Below, piece after piece: positions 9,748-18,454 of a stretch of DNA of 64,000 bases. The stretch comes from Acidobacteriota bacterium (GTDB lineage Bacteria > Acidobacteriota > Thermoanaerobaculia > Gp7-AA8), in contig JAJXWV010000047.1 of assembly GCA_021781455.1 (NCBI GenBank), positions 124,001-188,000 of the forward strand, read 5' to 3'. The notes beneath the pieces were generated by a model. It saw only the letters and a program-made list of their open reading frames with translations. It was not told the DNA's origin and ran no database searches. The position numbers and the translations under genes are program-made. Each line of letters starts with the position of its first letter. Positions within the stretch are counted from its first letter, which is position 1.

Positions 9748-10935
9748 ATGAACTGGTTCTCACAGGTGGCGGCGCTCTTCGGGTTCGGACTGCGGACGCT
9801 CCCCACGCGAAAAGGATCGGCCGCCGCCGCGATCTTCGGAGTGGCCGGCGTCGTGGCCGTGCTGGTCGGCGTTCTGTCGATCGGAGAAGGCTTTCAGCGG
9901 GTGATGCTCTCCACCGGCTCGCCCGCCAACGCCCTGGTGCAGCGCGCCGGGGCCGACAGCGAGATGACCAGCGTGCTGATGGGCGACACGGTGGGGATGA
10001 TCGAGAGCGCTCCCGGCGTGGCGCGCGTCCACGGAAAGCCGATGGTCTCGCCGGAGCTGTTCGTCGTCGTCGATCTTCCGAAACGCTCCAGCGGGACCGA
10101 CGCAAATGTCCCGATGCGCGGCGTCAACCCGATGGCCTTCGCTGTCCGGCCGGAGGTGAAGATCATCGAAGGACGTCCCTTCGCCTGGGGCCGCAACGAG
10201 GTCATCGTCGGCCGCGGCGCGCACAACGAGTTCAAGAACACCGACATCGGCACGCAGCTGAAGTTCGGCGAGAACCAGTGGACCGTGGTGGGCATCTTCA
10301 GCGCCGGCGGCGGCATCTCGGAATCGGAGCTGTGGGCCGACGGCAACGTCCTCGCTCCCGCCTACCACCGCGGCAACTCCTACCAGACCGGCGTCGTGAA
10401 GCTGGCCTCGGCGGGATCGTTCCGGCAGTTCAAGGACGCGCTGACCTCCGATCCGCGCCTGGCGGTCAAGGTCGTTCGCGAGACCGAGTACTACGCCTCA
10501 CAGTCGCGCGTCCTGCGCCTGCTCGTCACCGGCCTGGCCGTAATCGTCTGCAGCCTCATGGGCCTGGGCGCGATCTTCGGCGCGCTGAATACGATGTACA
10601 CCGCGGTGGCCTCGCGGTCGCGCGAGATCGCCACGCTCGAGGCGCTCGGATTCGGAACCGGCGCGGTCATGGTCTCGGTGATCGCAGAAGCAATGCTGCT
10701 CGCGCTCATCGGCGGACTGATCGGAGCAGGCGTCGCCTATCTCGCCTTCGACGGTTATCGCACGGCGACGATGAACTGGCAGTCGTTCAGCCAGGTGGCC
10801 TTCGCCTTCGAAGTGAATGCTGCGCTCGTCGGCTGGGCGATCTTCTACGCATTGGTCATCGGACTGGTCGGCGGTTTGTTCCCAGCGATTCGTGCGGCGC
10901 GGATGCCGGTGGCGAGTGCGCTGCGAGAGGGTTGA
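9748..10935 (+). CDS. ABC permease, MacB/FtsX fold (second of two)
   Basis: A 395-residue paralogue-like partner of the preceding permease with the same layout: N-terminal helix near residues 28-50, a periplasmic domain, and three C-terminal helices with GALNTMYTAVASRSREIATL and the end motif PAIRAARMPVASALREG. The ATG at 9748 is chosen over the upstream frame because GGAGG lies 8 bases before it. It is the last gene of the export operon; a convergent P7 palindrome follows. Confidence 0.9.
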   Translation: MNWFSQVAALFGFGLRTLPTRKGSAAAAIFGVAGVVAVLVGVLSIGEGFQRVMLSTGSPANALVQRAGADSEMTSVLMGDTVGMIESAPGVARVHGKPMVSPELFVVVDLPKRSSGTDANVPMRGVNPMAFAVRPEVKIIEGRPFAWGRNEVIVGRGAHNEFKNTDIGTQLKFGENQWTVVGIFSAGGGISESELWADGNVLAPAYHRGNSYQTGVVKLASAGSFRQFKDALTSDPRLAVKVVRETEYYASQSRVLRLLVTGLAVIVCSLMGLGAIFGALNTMYTAVASRSREIATLEALGFGTGAVMVSVIAEAMLLALIGGLIGAGVAYLAFDGYRTATMNWQSFSQVAFAFEVNAALVGWAIFYALVIGLVGGLFPAIRAARMPVASALREG

Positions 10936-10944
10936 GGGATAGGC

Positions 10945-11031
10945 GAATTGAAAATTGAAAATTGAAAATTGAAAAGACCAGCCTGTGCTCCGGAGGCGTT
11001 TTTTCAATTTTTAATTTTCAATTTTCAATTC
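10945..11031. repeat. P7 palindrome, unit ATTGAAA
   Basis: Four tandem ATTGAAA units on the left are mirrored by TTTCAAT units on the right around a 25-base loop. It sits between convergent genes and overlaps the last codons of the DUF190 gene. A run of six T at about 10999 could also help end transcription of the export operon. Confidence 0.85.
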
Positions 11032-11369
11032 TTCCTGGCCGCCCCGTACCTCATCACGCGCACCTTCTCGATCGTGACCAGGCCGTCGTCGAGCATCTCA
11101 TCGAGCACCGGCAGCAGCTTCTCGATGTGATCTTCGGTATCGACCACTTCGATGACCACAGGCAGGTCGGCCGAGAGCTCCAGCAGGTGCGTGGTGTGGA
11201 TGACGCTGTTCGCGCCGAAGCCGGCCACGCCGCGGAACACCGTCGCTCCGGCGAAGCCTTCCTTCCGCAGACGCTCCAGCAGCGCGTGCTCGAGCGACTG
11301 ATGCTTCCACATGTCGGACTCGCCGAAGAAGATCCGGACCATCATCTGTTCGCCGGTCAGTGTGCGCAT
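11025..11369 (-). CDS. DUF190 (PII-like) protein next to FluC
   Basis: A 114-residue small protein of the DUF190 family, known to have a PII-like ferredoxin fold and often encoded beside crcB/fluC. Visible features are MVRIFFGESDMWKHQSLEHAL at the N-terminus and the core DLPVVIEVVDTEDHIEKLLPVL. It is 10 bp downstream of the fluoride channel gene, so the two are an operon. The role is likely regulatory, which is inference from the pairing. The final codons lie in a P7 repeat arm. Confidence 0.85.
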   Translation of the reverse strand: MRTLTGEQMMVRIFFGESDMWKHQSLEHALLERLRKEGFAGATVFRGVAGFGANSVIHTTHLLELSADLPVVIEVVDTEDHIEKLLPVLDEMLDDGLVTIEKVRVMRYGAARKN

Positions 11370-11379
11370 GCGTTCCTCC

Positions 11380-11763
11380 TCATCGTCCGACGATCAGCCG
11401 CGCGAAGGCCAGACCCGCTATGCCGGCGGCCAGGCAACCGAAGATCGTCACCCCCGCATTGGCGATTCCCAGGAGCCACGCGCCCTCGCGGAAGTAGTTC
11501 GTCGTCTCGTAGTTGAACGTCGAGTACGTCGTGAAGCCGCCCATGATGCCGGTGGTCAGCATCAGGCGGACATCCGCGGAGATCATCTCCGTGGCGCTGC
11601 TGATCTGCACGATCATCGCGAGCAGAAACGATCCGACGACATTCACGATCAGCGTGCCGAACGGAAACGCCGTACCGAACGCCGCGGCCGCCCAGAGCGC
11701 CGTCAGATAGCGCGCTCCGGTTCCAATGGCGCCGCCGAGGCAGATCAGGAGGAAGCGGATCAT
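11380..11763 (-). CDS. crcB: Fluoride channel FluC/CrcB
   Basis: A 127-residue membrane protein with four hydrophobic segments. Family motifs GGAIGTGARY (N-terminus), FGTLIVNVVGSFLL (conserved Asn of the pore) and GIMGGFTTYSTFNYE (TTxSTF) are intact. It works as a dual-topology dimer that exports fluoride. The start at 11763 (MIRFLLI) is chosen because the longer frame upstream reads through a P7 repeat. No fluoride riboswitch is visible upstream. Confidence 0.93.
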   Translation of the reverse strand: MIRFLLICLGGAIGTGARYLTALWAAAAFGTAFPFGTLIVNVVGSFLLAMIVQISSATEMISADVRLMLTTGIMGGFTTYSTFNYETTNYFREGAWLLGIANAGVTIFGCLAAGIAGLAFARLIVGR

Positions 11764-11770
11764 GCGTTGT

Positions 11771-11858
11771 AGCTCTTGGCTCTGGGCTCTTGGCTCTTGG
11801 GTCTCGGGCTCTTTGGGAAACGCTGACCCTCCCAAGAGCCCCGAGCTGAGAGCCAGGA
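11771..11858. repeat. P7 palindrome, unit GGCTCTT/GGGTCTC
   Basis: The left arm (11771-11817) has six 7-bp units; the mirrored arm is at 11829-11858. It lies between the divergent crcB and ftsE starts, so it occupies their promoter region. Confidence 0.75.
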
Positions 11859-11892
11859 CCTTCGTCCGCTATCATGCCCGCAGCGCACGGTC

Positions 11893-12603
11893 ATGATCCA
11901 CTTCTATCACGTCACGAAGAAATTCGACCTCTACTCGACGGCGCTCCAGGACGTGACTTTCCATGTCGAGAAGGGCGAGTTCGTCTTCCTGACCGGCGCC
12001 AGCGGCGCCGGGAAATCGACGCTGCTCAAGCTGATCCTGCGGCAGATCCGGCCGACCGAAGGGCAGATCGTGGTCAATGGCCGGAACCTCAATGCCATGA
12101 AGCGCAATCACCTCCCCTTCTTCCGGCGCGAGATCGGGATGGTGTTCCAGGACTTCAAGCTCATCGAGCGCATGACCGTGTTCGAGAATCTCTCCTTCAT
12201 CCTGACGGTGCTCAACGTCGCCCCGAGGGAGCACAAGAAAAAGGCCTATCAGGTGCTGCGTGCCGTCAACCTGCACCACAAGCTCAACGCCTATCCGCCG
12301 CAACTCTCCGGCGGCGAGCAGCAGCGAGTGGCCATTGCCCGGGCGCTGATCAACGATCCGCTCGTCCTCATCGCAGACGAACCGACGGGGAACCTCGATC
12401 CCGACCTGGCCCAGGAGATCATGCAGATCTTCGGCGACGCCCATCTCCGCGGCTCGACCGTGCTCCTGGCCACGCACGACCGCGACCTGATCCAGGTCAG
12501 CGGCCGGCGCACGCTCGTGCTCGACCAGGGCCGCCTCATCGAGGAGAAGCCCGCGGTCGTGGAACGGCCGGCGCGGACCGATGGGGTGTTCGGGCTGTCG
12601 TAG
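11893..12603 (+). CDS. ftsE: Cell division ATPase FtsE
   Basis: A 236-residue ABC ATPase. Walker A is GASGAGKST, the signature is [16 protein letters not shown], and Walker B is LVLIADEPTGNLD. The FtsE-like N-terminus is IHFYHVTKKFD. With FtsX it couples the divisome to septal peptidoglycan hydrolases. The ftsX gene follows in the same direction but is separated by a 141-bp spacer holding a P8 palindrome, unlike the usual overlap of these two genes. Confidence 0.92.
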   Translation: MIHFYHVTKKFDLYSTALQDVTFHVEKGEFVFLTGASGAGKSTLLKLILRQIRPTEGQIVVNGRNLNAMKRNHLPFFRREIGMVFQDFKLIERMTVFENLSFILTVLNVAPREHKKKAYQVLRAVNLHHKLNAYPPQLSGGEQQRVAIARALINDPLVLIADEPTGNLDPDLAQEIMQIFGDAHLRGSTVLLATHDRDLIQVSGRRTLVLDQGRLIEEKPAVVERPARTDGVFGLS

Positions 12604-12706
12604 AGGCGGTTGCGCGGTTGCGCGGTGTTCGAAGCGATGATCCGTCCGTACACCGCGGAACCGCGGAACCGCGGAACCGCGGAACCGCGTAACCTCGTAA
12701 CCCCGC
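12604..12706. repeat. P8 palindrome between ftsE and ftsX
   Basis: The left arm is at 12604-12627 and a longer right arm of four to five GGAACCGC units at 12653-12706. It splits a normally tight operon and could attenuate or process the ftsEX mRNA. Confidence 0.85.
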
Positions 12707-12744
12707 AGCCAGCGCCGCGCGAATCCTCAGCTACACTGACAACA

Positions 12745-13677
12745 ATGCCCCGCGATCTTCGCGAGCCCGACACTCCCTCCAACACGGTCTCGTATTTCGT
12801 CCGCGAGGCCTTCCGCCGCATCTGGGTCACCAAGCGCACCAGTTTCGTGGCCGTAGCCATGATCGCCATGTCGCTGTTCATCCTCGGCGGCTTCGTGCTC
12901 GTGGCCGACAACATGGAGCGGGCGGTGGAGCGCTGGCAGGGGAAGTCGCACGTCAACGTCTTTCTCGACATCGAGGCCGCGCCCGACCAGATCCGCGCGG
13001 TCGACGGGTTTCTGGCCTCGCATCCCGATTTGCACACCCGTCACTTCGTCACCCGCGCGCAGGCGCTGGAGCGGTTCAAGACGTACTTCGTCAACCTCTC
13101 GCAGGTGGTCGATCAGCTCGACGAGAATCCGTTCCCGGCGTCATTCGAAGTGGAAGTCACGCCGCGGATCATTCAGTCGCCCGGATTTCCCGCCGAGATG
13201 AAGGCGCTCCGGTCGATGAGCGGCGTCGAGCAGGTGCAGTTCGACTGGGAATGGCTCAATCGGCTGCGGCGCCTGATCGACATCGTCAACGCCGTCGGCC
13301 TCACCGCGGGCGGCATCCTGGCGGTGGCCGCCGCCTTCACCATCGCGAACGTCATCCGGCTGACGATGCTCACCTACCGCGAAGAGATCGAGATCATGCG
13401 CCTCGTCGGGGCCACCGAGCGCATCATCCGCGGACCGTTCCTGATCGAGGGCATCCTGCAGGGGGCGATCGGCGGGTTCGTGGCAGTCGGTCTCCTCTTC
13501 GGCACGTTCGTCCTCGCCCAGCGGCTGCTCGCGCCCTCCAACTCGCTGCTCTGGAGCTTTCTCTTCATCGGGTTTCTCCCCTGGCAGAAGATCGCGGCGT
13601 TGATCGCCGGCGGGATGCTGGCCGGGTGGATCGGGAGCTGGCTGTCGGTGCGGGAGCGGGTGACCGAAGAAGCATAG
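12745..13677 (+). CDS. ftsX: Cell division permease FtsX
   Basis: A 310-residue membrane protein. It has a cytosolic N-terminus, a first helix at about 35-57, an extracytoplasmic domain up to about 185 (LDIEAAPDQIRAVDGFL), and three C-terminal helices including TYREEIEIMRLVGATERII, which is diagnostic of FtsX. The start at 12745 (MPRDLREP) is preferred because upstream reading frame is only P8 repeat. It partners FtsE; the hydrolase or adaptor it activates is not encoded nearby. Confidence 0.92.
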   Translation: MPRDLREPDTPSNTVSYFVREAFRRIWVTKRTSFVAVAMIAMSLFILGGFVLVADNMERAVERWQGKSHVNVFLDIEAAPDQIRAVDGFLASHPDLHTRHFVTRAQALERFKTYFVNLSQVVDQLDENPFPASFEVEVTPRIIQSPGFPAEMKALRSMSGVEQVQFDWEWLNRLRRLIDIVNAVGLTAGGILAVAAAFTIANVIRLTMLTYREEIEIMRLVGATERIIRGPFLIEGILQGAIGGFVAVGLLFGTFVLAQRLLAPSNSLLWSFLFIGFLPWQKIAALIAGGMLAGWIGSWLSVRERVTEEA

Positions 13678-13784
13678 GAGTGCGGGCGTCCCGCCCGCAC
13701 GCGCCGGGCGTCTCGCCCGGCGCTGATCTTCCAAGCCCGCGGGACGAGACGTCCCGCGGTTGCGGGCGGGACGCCCGCATTCCT
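13677..13784. repeat. Family D palindrome, copy D2
   Basis: A 108-bp palindrome beginning GGAGTGCGGGCGTCCCGCCC at the ftsX stop and ending with the mirror. Two inner hairpins are CGCCGGGCGTCTCGCCCGGCG and CGCGGGACGAGACGTCCCGCG. Confidence 0.85.
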
Positions 13785-13823
13785 CACTGCGCCCCCGCCC
13801 GACTCTTGTTAGCATCCCCTGTC

Positions 13824-15503
13824 ATGAAGCTCGTCGAGTGCGTTCCTAACATTTCCGAAGGTCGCAATGCCGCCGTGTACGACGCCGTTGCTGCTGCCGC
13901 TGCATCGGTCAGCGGTGTCACCGTGCTGAACATCGACCCGGGTGCGGACACCAACCGCACGGTCATCACGCTCGTCGGCGATCCCGAAGCGGTGCTCGAG
14001 GGAGCGTTCCGCCTCGTCGCCAGGGGCATCGAGCTGATCGACATGAGCACGCACCGCGGCGCGCATCCGCGCATCGGGGCCGTCGACGTCGTGCCGTTCA
14101 TCCCCATCTCCGACATGACCATGGACGACTGCGCAGTCCTGGCCCGCCGACTCGGCGAGCGCGTCGGCAACGAGCTGAACGTCCCGGTCTACCTCTACGA
14201 GTTCGCCGCGAGTGCGCCGCATCGCCGCAACCTGGCCGACATCCGCGAGGGCGAGTACGAAGGGCTGTCGAAGAAGATCACGCACAGGGAGTGGAAGCCC
14301 GACTTCGGTCCGGCCCAGTTCATCCCCCGCAGCGGCGCGGTCGTGATCGGCGCACGGAAGTTCCTCGTCGCGTACAACGTCGACCTGAACACGCTCGACA
14401 AGCGGCTGGCCACGCGCGTGGCGTTCGACATCCGCGAGCGCGGCCGCATGAGGCGCGACGAGGAAGGCAATCCGATCCTCGACGCCAAGGGCGAAGCGAT
14501 CTGGGAGCCCGGCATCCTCAAGTCGGTGAAGGCCGTCGGCTGGGTCATCCCGGAGTTCGGCTGCGCACAGGTCTCGATCAACCTGACCGACCTCGACGTC
14601 ACGCCGCTCCACGTCGCCTTCGACACCGCCGACGAACGGGCCCGCGACCGCGGCCTGCGCGCGACGGGATCGGAGATCGTCGGTCTGGTGCCGCTGTCGG
14701 TGATTCTCGCCGCCGGCCGGCACTACCTCGCGAAGATGGGACGTCCCACCGGCGTGCCTGAATCAGCGCTCGTCCACACCGCGATCCGGACGTTGGGACT
14801 GTCCGAGGTCAAGCCATTCGACCCGCAGGAGCGGATCATCGAGTATCGCCTCGGCAGCACCGGACGCCTGGTGTCGATGTCGATCCGCGATTTTGTCGAC
14901 GAGCTCTCCAGCGAGTCGCCTGCGCCGGGCGGCGGATCGGTCTCCGCGCTCGCCGCCGCCTTAGGCGCAGCGCTGGCTTCGATGGTGGCGGTGCTGTCGT
15001 TCACGAAGAAGGGCTTCGAGTCGAAACAGGGGGATCTCGACAGGATCGCCGTCCGCGCGCAGCAGCTGAAGGATCAGTTCCTGGCGGCGGTTGACGCGGA
15101 CACGGCCGCCTTCGACCGGCTGCTCGAGGCGATGCGCATGCCGAAGAACAGCCCGGAAGAGCTCGCGGCAAGGGACTCGGCGCTCGCCGAGGCTACGGCG
15201 CACGCGACGGAGGTGCCGTTAGGCGTGCTGGGAAAGTGCTCCGAGGTGATCGAGCTCTGCCGCGAGATCGCGAAGATCGGACTGCAGGCGTCGTTGTCGG
15301 ACGCCGGCGTCGGCGCTCAGGTTGGTCGGGCCGCCGCGGCGGGCGCGTATCAGAACGTCTGCATCAATCTCGCGGGGTTGAGCGACGCGGGACGGAAATC
15401 CTCGCTGCTGGCGCGGGCCGATGCCGCGTGGGAGAAGGCGAAAGAGGCGCACGCAGCGGCGGAGAGCGAAATCCTGGCAAAGCTGCGAAAAGATCTTTCC
15501 TGA
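13824..15503 (+). CDS. ftcD: Bifunctional glutamate formimidoyltransferase / formimidoyl-THF cyclodeaminase
   Basis: A 559-residue fusion. Residues 1 to about 330 form the formiminotransferase domain, with VECVPNISEGR, and HRGAHPRIGAVDVVPF containing H81 at the catalytic position. Residues from about 350 form the cyclodeaminase domain (RDFVDELSSESPAPGGGSV, a folate-site signature). The enzyme moves the formimino group of formimidoyl-glutamate, from histidine breakdown, to tetrahydrofolate and releases ammonia. The domain order is that of vertebrate FTCD. No other hut genes are nearby. The start ATG at 13824 matches the family N-terminus; the longer frame upstream is a shadow of ftsX. Confidence 0.93.
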   Translation: MKLVECVPNISEGRNAAVYDAVAAAAASVSGVTVLNIDPGADTNRTVITLVGDPEAVLEGAFRLVARGIELIDMSTHRGAHPRIGAVDVVPFIPISDMTMDDCAVLARRLGERVGNELNVPVYLYEFAASAPHRRNLADIREGEYEGLSKKITHREWKPDFGPAQFIPRSGAVVIGARKFLVAYNVDLNTLDKRLATRVAFDIRERGRMRRDEEGNPILDAKGEAIWEPGILKSVKAVGWVIPEFGCAQVSINLTDLDVTPLHVAFDTADERARDRGLRATGSEIVGLVPLSVILAAGRHYLAKMGRPTGVPESALVHTAIRTLGLSEVKPFDPQERIIEYRLGSTGRLVSMSIRDFVDELSSESPAPGGGSVSALAAALGAALASMVAVLSFTKKGFESKQGDLDRIAVRAQQLKDQFLAAVDADTAAFDRLLEAMRMPKNSPEELAARDSALAEATAHATEVPLGVLGKCSEVIELCREIAKIGLQASLSDAGVGAQVGRAAAAGAYQNVCINLAGLSDAGRKSSLLARADAAWEKAKEAHAAAESEILAKLRKDLS

Positions 15504-15576
15504 TCGCGCCGATGCTGGCACGCGGCACCGCGGAGCAGCAGCCGCCCACCGTCACTCTGACGGGGGAGAACGCCGG

Positions 15577-16866
15577 TTACTTCTCGAACTCCCACGCCAC
15601 TTTCTTCAGCGACCGGTCCGCACGCTCGATCAGCTGGAGGATGTCCTTCTTGGCGTGCGCGGCGGAGAAGAAGGCCGCTTCGAGCTGCGAGGGCGGGAGG
15701 TAAACGCCTTCGCCTAACATCAGGTGGAAGAATCGCGCGAACTTCTCGCGGTTCGATTTGTTGGCGGACTCGAAGTCGAACACCGGGCCGTCGGTGAAGA
15801 AGAGCGTCCACATCGAGCCGACCCGGTTGAACGTGATCGGTACACCGTGCTTCTCGGCCGCCGCTCGCACGCCCGCTTCGAATTCCGCGCTGCGCTCCTC
15901 GAGATCCGAGTAGATCGCCGAGTTCTTCAGCACGCCGAGCGTGGCCTTCCCCGCCGCCACCGCAATCGGATTTCCGGACAGCGTTCCGGCCTGGTACATC
16001 GGACCCAGCGGCGAGACGAGCTCCATGAGCTTCTTCTTCCCGCCGTACGCCCCGATCGGCATGCCGCCGCCGATCACCTTGCCGAGGGTGGTGATGTCGG
16101 GGGTGACGTTGTAGAGCGACTGCGCGCCGCCGTACGCCACGCGGAAGCCGGTCATGACTTCGTCGAGGATCAGCAGCGCGCCGGAGTCGTCGCAGATCTT
16201 CCGGAGGCCCTGGAGGAATCCTTCCCTCGGCGGGACGCAGCCCATGTTGCCGGCCACCGGCTCGACGATGATTGCCGCCACGTCGTCGCTGATGACCGCG
16301 CGAACCGCCTCGAGGTCGTTGTAAGCGACGCTGATCGTCAGCTCGGCGACTTCCTTCGGAACCCCCGCCGAATCGGGCACGTTGAACGTCGCCCCGCCGG
16401 AGCCTGCCTTCACGAGCAGCGAATCGACGTGGCCGTGATAGCCGCCGTCGAACTTGATGATCTTCTTCCGCCCGGTCGCCGCCCGCGCCAGCCGCAGCGC
16501 GCTCATCGTCGCCTCGGTCCCCGAGCTGACCAGCCGCAGCATCTCGATCGACGGGACCGCCTGGATGACCATCTCCGCGAGCTCGACCTCGCCGGCGGTC
16601 GGAGCGCCGAATGAGAAGCCCCTCGTGGCCGCCTTCTTCACCGCCTCGACGACATAGCGGTGGCCGTGGCCCAGGATCATCGGCCCCCAGGAGCCGACAC
16701 AGTCGATGTACTGGAGGTTGTCGACGTCGAAAATGCGGGCGCCCAGCGCCTGTTCGATGAACAGCGGGGTGCCGCCCACGCCGCGGAATGCGCGGACCGG
16801 CGAGTTGACGCCGCCGGGGATAACTTGCTGTGCGCGTTGGAAAAGAGCGTCCGATTGCTTACCCAT
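15577..16866 (-). CDS. hemL: Glutamate-1-semialdehyde 2,1-aminomutase
   Basis: A 429-residue PLP enzyme, the usual length for HemL. Motifs are QVIPGGVNSPVRAF, FVDYxxSWG-type YIDCVGSWGPMILGH, FDGGYHGHVDSLLV, LILDEVMTGFRV, and TTLGKVIGGGMPIGAYGG, which holds the PLP lysine near residue 265. It makes 5-aminolevulinate by the C5 route of tetrapyrrole synthesis. The start at 16866 (MGKQSDAL) fits the family, and the long upstream frame is antisense to the neighbouring gene. It stands alone. Confidence 0.95.
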   Translation of the reverse strand: MGKQSDALFQRAQQVIPGGVNSPVRAFRGVGGTPLFIEQALGARIFDVDNLQYIDCVGSWGPMILGHGHRYVVEAVKKAATRGFSFGAPTAGEVELAEMVIQAVPSIEMLRLVSSGTEATMSALRLARAATGRKKIIKFDGGYHGHVDSLLVKAGSGGATFNVPDSAGVPKEVAELTISVAYNDLEAVRAVISDDVAAIIVEPVAGNMGCVPPREGFLQGLRKICDDSGALLILDEVMTGFRVAYGGAQSLYNVTPDITTLGKVIGGGMPIGAYGGKKKLMELVSPLGPMYQAGTLSGNPIAVAAGKATLGVLKNSAIYSDLEERSAEFEAGVRAAAEKHGVPITFNRVGSMWTLFFTDGPVFDFESANKSNREKFARFFHLMLGEGVYLPPSQLEAAFFSAAHAKKDILQLIERADRSLKKVAWEFEK

Positions 16867-16961
16867 GGCGGGCGGATTATAGCGGTGGAAAAAGGGGGGA
16901 TTCGTGCGCGGCAACCTCGCCCCCGTGACTCCCATCACACTGCGGGAGGCGGTTATTTGAC

Positions 16962-17080
16962 GGGGTGCCGGCTTCCAGCCGGCCGGTCGCCGGGCTTCCA
17001 GCCCGGCGAGTTCGTGCTGACCAAAAAAAAGCCGTCGGGCAGGATGCCCGACGGCCGGCCGGCTGGAAGCCGGCACTCCC
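16962..17080. repeat. Family E palindrome, copy E1
   Basis: Outer arms are GTGCCGGCTTCCAGCCGGC and its mirror before 17080. It ends at the stop codon of the downstream-facing gene and contains the intrinsic terminator at 17023-17055. Confidence 0.85.
17023..17055 (-). terminator. Rho-independent terminator inside element E1
   Basis: On the minus strand a perfect 10-bp stem GCCGTCGGGC / GCCCGACGGC with a 5-base loop is followed by eight U. It lies about 26 bp after the stop of the gene at 17081. Confidence 0.9.
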
Positions 17081-17710
17081 CTAGAAAACGTCGAGCATGT
17101 GGGCGACGTCCTGGGCTTCGGCATGGACGCTGTCGCGCATGACCTGGGCGTCGTTGCCGCCGCCGAACTTGAACGTGCCGCCGGATCGGCGTTCCTGGGT
17201 GAAGCGCACCAGCACGTCACCGCTCTTGGCATCGACGATCTCGCCATGGATCTTCGAGCCTGCTGCGCCGGCGCCGTAACCGACGAGGTAGCGTTTCGCG
17301 CGCGACCCGGGCGACATGTCATCGACGGCTCCGCGGACGATCAGGGTCCGCGCGGTATGCGGTGCCGTGCTGGCCTGTTCGACCTTCGCCTTCGCCTTCA
17401 GCTCGCTGCGGAAAGCTTCCGTGAACGTGTCCGTGTAGCTCGCCAGCACCGACTTGATCGTGTCGTACGAGCGGTCCTTCGGGTCGGGCAGCGGCGTCGA
17501 GGAGGTGTCGAACGGAAGGACCACGATGCGGTCGTAGTCGGCGGTCTTGAACGTCTTGAGGATCTCGACTTCGTCGATGTCAGGTCCCCACGACTTGTAT
17601 TTCCCGGGCTCGGTGACCGGCTTGCTGCCGCGAGCCAGCGCCACCGGCGCAACGGACAACAGAAGGGCGAATGTGCTGCACAGCAACACCAGCTGAGTGC
17701 GTGATCTCAT
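17081..17710 (-). CDS. Secreted protein, DUF4410-like
   Basis: A 209-residue protein from MRSRTQLV with a signal peptide (core LVLLCSTFALLLSVAPVALA, cleavage near residue 27). The mature part has an N-terminal YDRIVVLPF segment, a middle LIVRGAVDDMSPGSRAKRYLVGYGAG segment and the acidic-turn EIVDAKSGDVLVRFTQE. This order is typical of DUF4410-type periplasmic or lipoprotein families of unknown function. Another Met six codons upstream (17728) is possible. It is monocistronic, ended by the terminator in E1. Confidence 0.7.
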   Translation of the reverse strand: MRSRTQLVLLCSTFALLLSVAPVALARGSKPVTEPGKYKSWGPDIDEVEILKTFKTADYDRIVVLPFDTSSTPLPDPKDRSYDTIKSVLASYTDTFTEAFRSELKAKAKVEQASTAPHTARTLIVRGAVDDMSPGSRAKRYLVGYGAGAAGSKIHGEIVDAKSGDVLVRFTQERRSGGTFKFGGGNDAQVMRDSVHAEAQDVAHMLDVF

Positions 17711-17860
17711 CGGGGTGTCCTCCCTCATTCAGGTGCCGGGGATTATCGCAAATCCCGGCGGCACCGCGGCCGTCGTTGCATCCGAAGAGCAGAGAGCGAG
17801 TGACAGAGAACCGGCACTCCTTGCTATCCTCCCGCCTTCACATTCGCACCAGGAGGGACC

Positions 17861-18346
17861 ATGAAACCAATGCTCTGCGGGCTCGTTCTCTGCGTCGCGT
17901 TTGCCGCGCAACTCCTTGCGGCTGATGACCCCTACGCCTCGCTGCGGCTCTATGACGGATCGTGGGAAGTCAGGAACGGCTCGAACAGCGCGAAGCCAGA
18001 CCGCCTTACCGACCACTGCACGCTTGTCGGAACGTACTTCGTCTGCCAGCAGAGCGTGAATGGGAAAGTCGGGGCGCTGCTCGTCTTCGTTCCAACCGCC
18101 ACACCCGGCCACTTCTACACGGACAACGTTCTTCCGGACGGACGGTCCACCGGCCGCGGCGACCTGACCATCGATGGGGATCGCTGGACGTACAACAGCA
18201 AGGGCGAGCGCGAAGGAAAGACGACCTGGTACCGGACGGTCAACGTCTTTACCGGATCGGATCGCATCCACTCGGAAGGTTCCGAATCGGCCGACGGTGA
18301 GCACTGGACGGTGAAGCGATCGAACGATCTGGTCAGAGTGAGGTGA
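17861..18346 (+). CDS. Secreted hypothetical protein
   Basis: A 161-residue protein with a signal peptide (MKPMLCGLVLCVAFAAQLLAA, cleavage near residue 21). The mature part (LRLYDGSWEVRNG, TLVGTYFVCQQSVNGK, YNSKGEREGKTTWYRTVNVF) looks like a small beta-barrel of the kind seen in DUF1579-like secreted proteins; this is a resemblance, not a firm match. The GGAGGGACC site precedes the ATG. A family D palindrome starts at its stop codon. Confidence 0.7.
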   Translation: MKPMLCGLVLCVAFAAQLLAADDPYASLRLYDGSWEVRNGSNSAKPDRLTDHCTLVGTYFVCQQSVNGKVGALLVFVPTATPGHFYTDNVLPDGRSTGRGDLTIDGDRWTYNSKGEREGKTTWYRTVNVFTGSDRIHSEGSESADGEHWTVKRSNDLVRVR

Positions 18347-18452
18347 GGAGTGCGGGCGTCTCGCCCGCATCCGCGGCACGTCCCGTGCCGCGGTGTAGCG
18401 TGTGAGCGCCGGACGAGACGTCCGGCGCTTGCGGGCGGGACGCCCGCACTCC
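18347..18452. repeat. Family D palindrome, copy D3
   Basis: A 106-bp palindrome with ends GGAGTGCGGGCGTC and mirror, between two convergent genes. It touches the stop codons of both neighbours and probably acts as a bidirectional 3' hairpin. Confidence 0.85.
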
Positions 18453-18454
18453 GG

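Noticed and set aside
11764..11892. Fluoride riboswitch upstream of crcB.
   Set aside because: The spacer is a P7 heptamer palindrome; the conserved pseudoknot pattern of the crcB motif is not seen.
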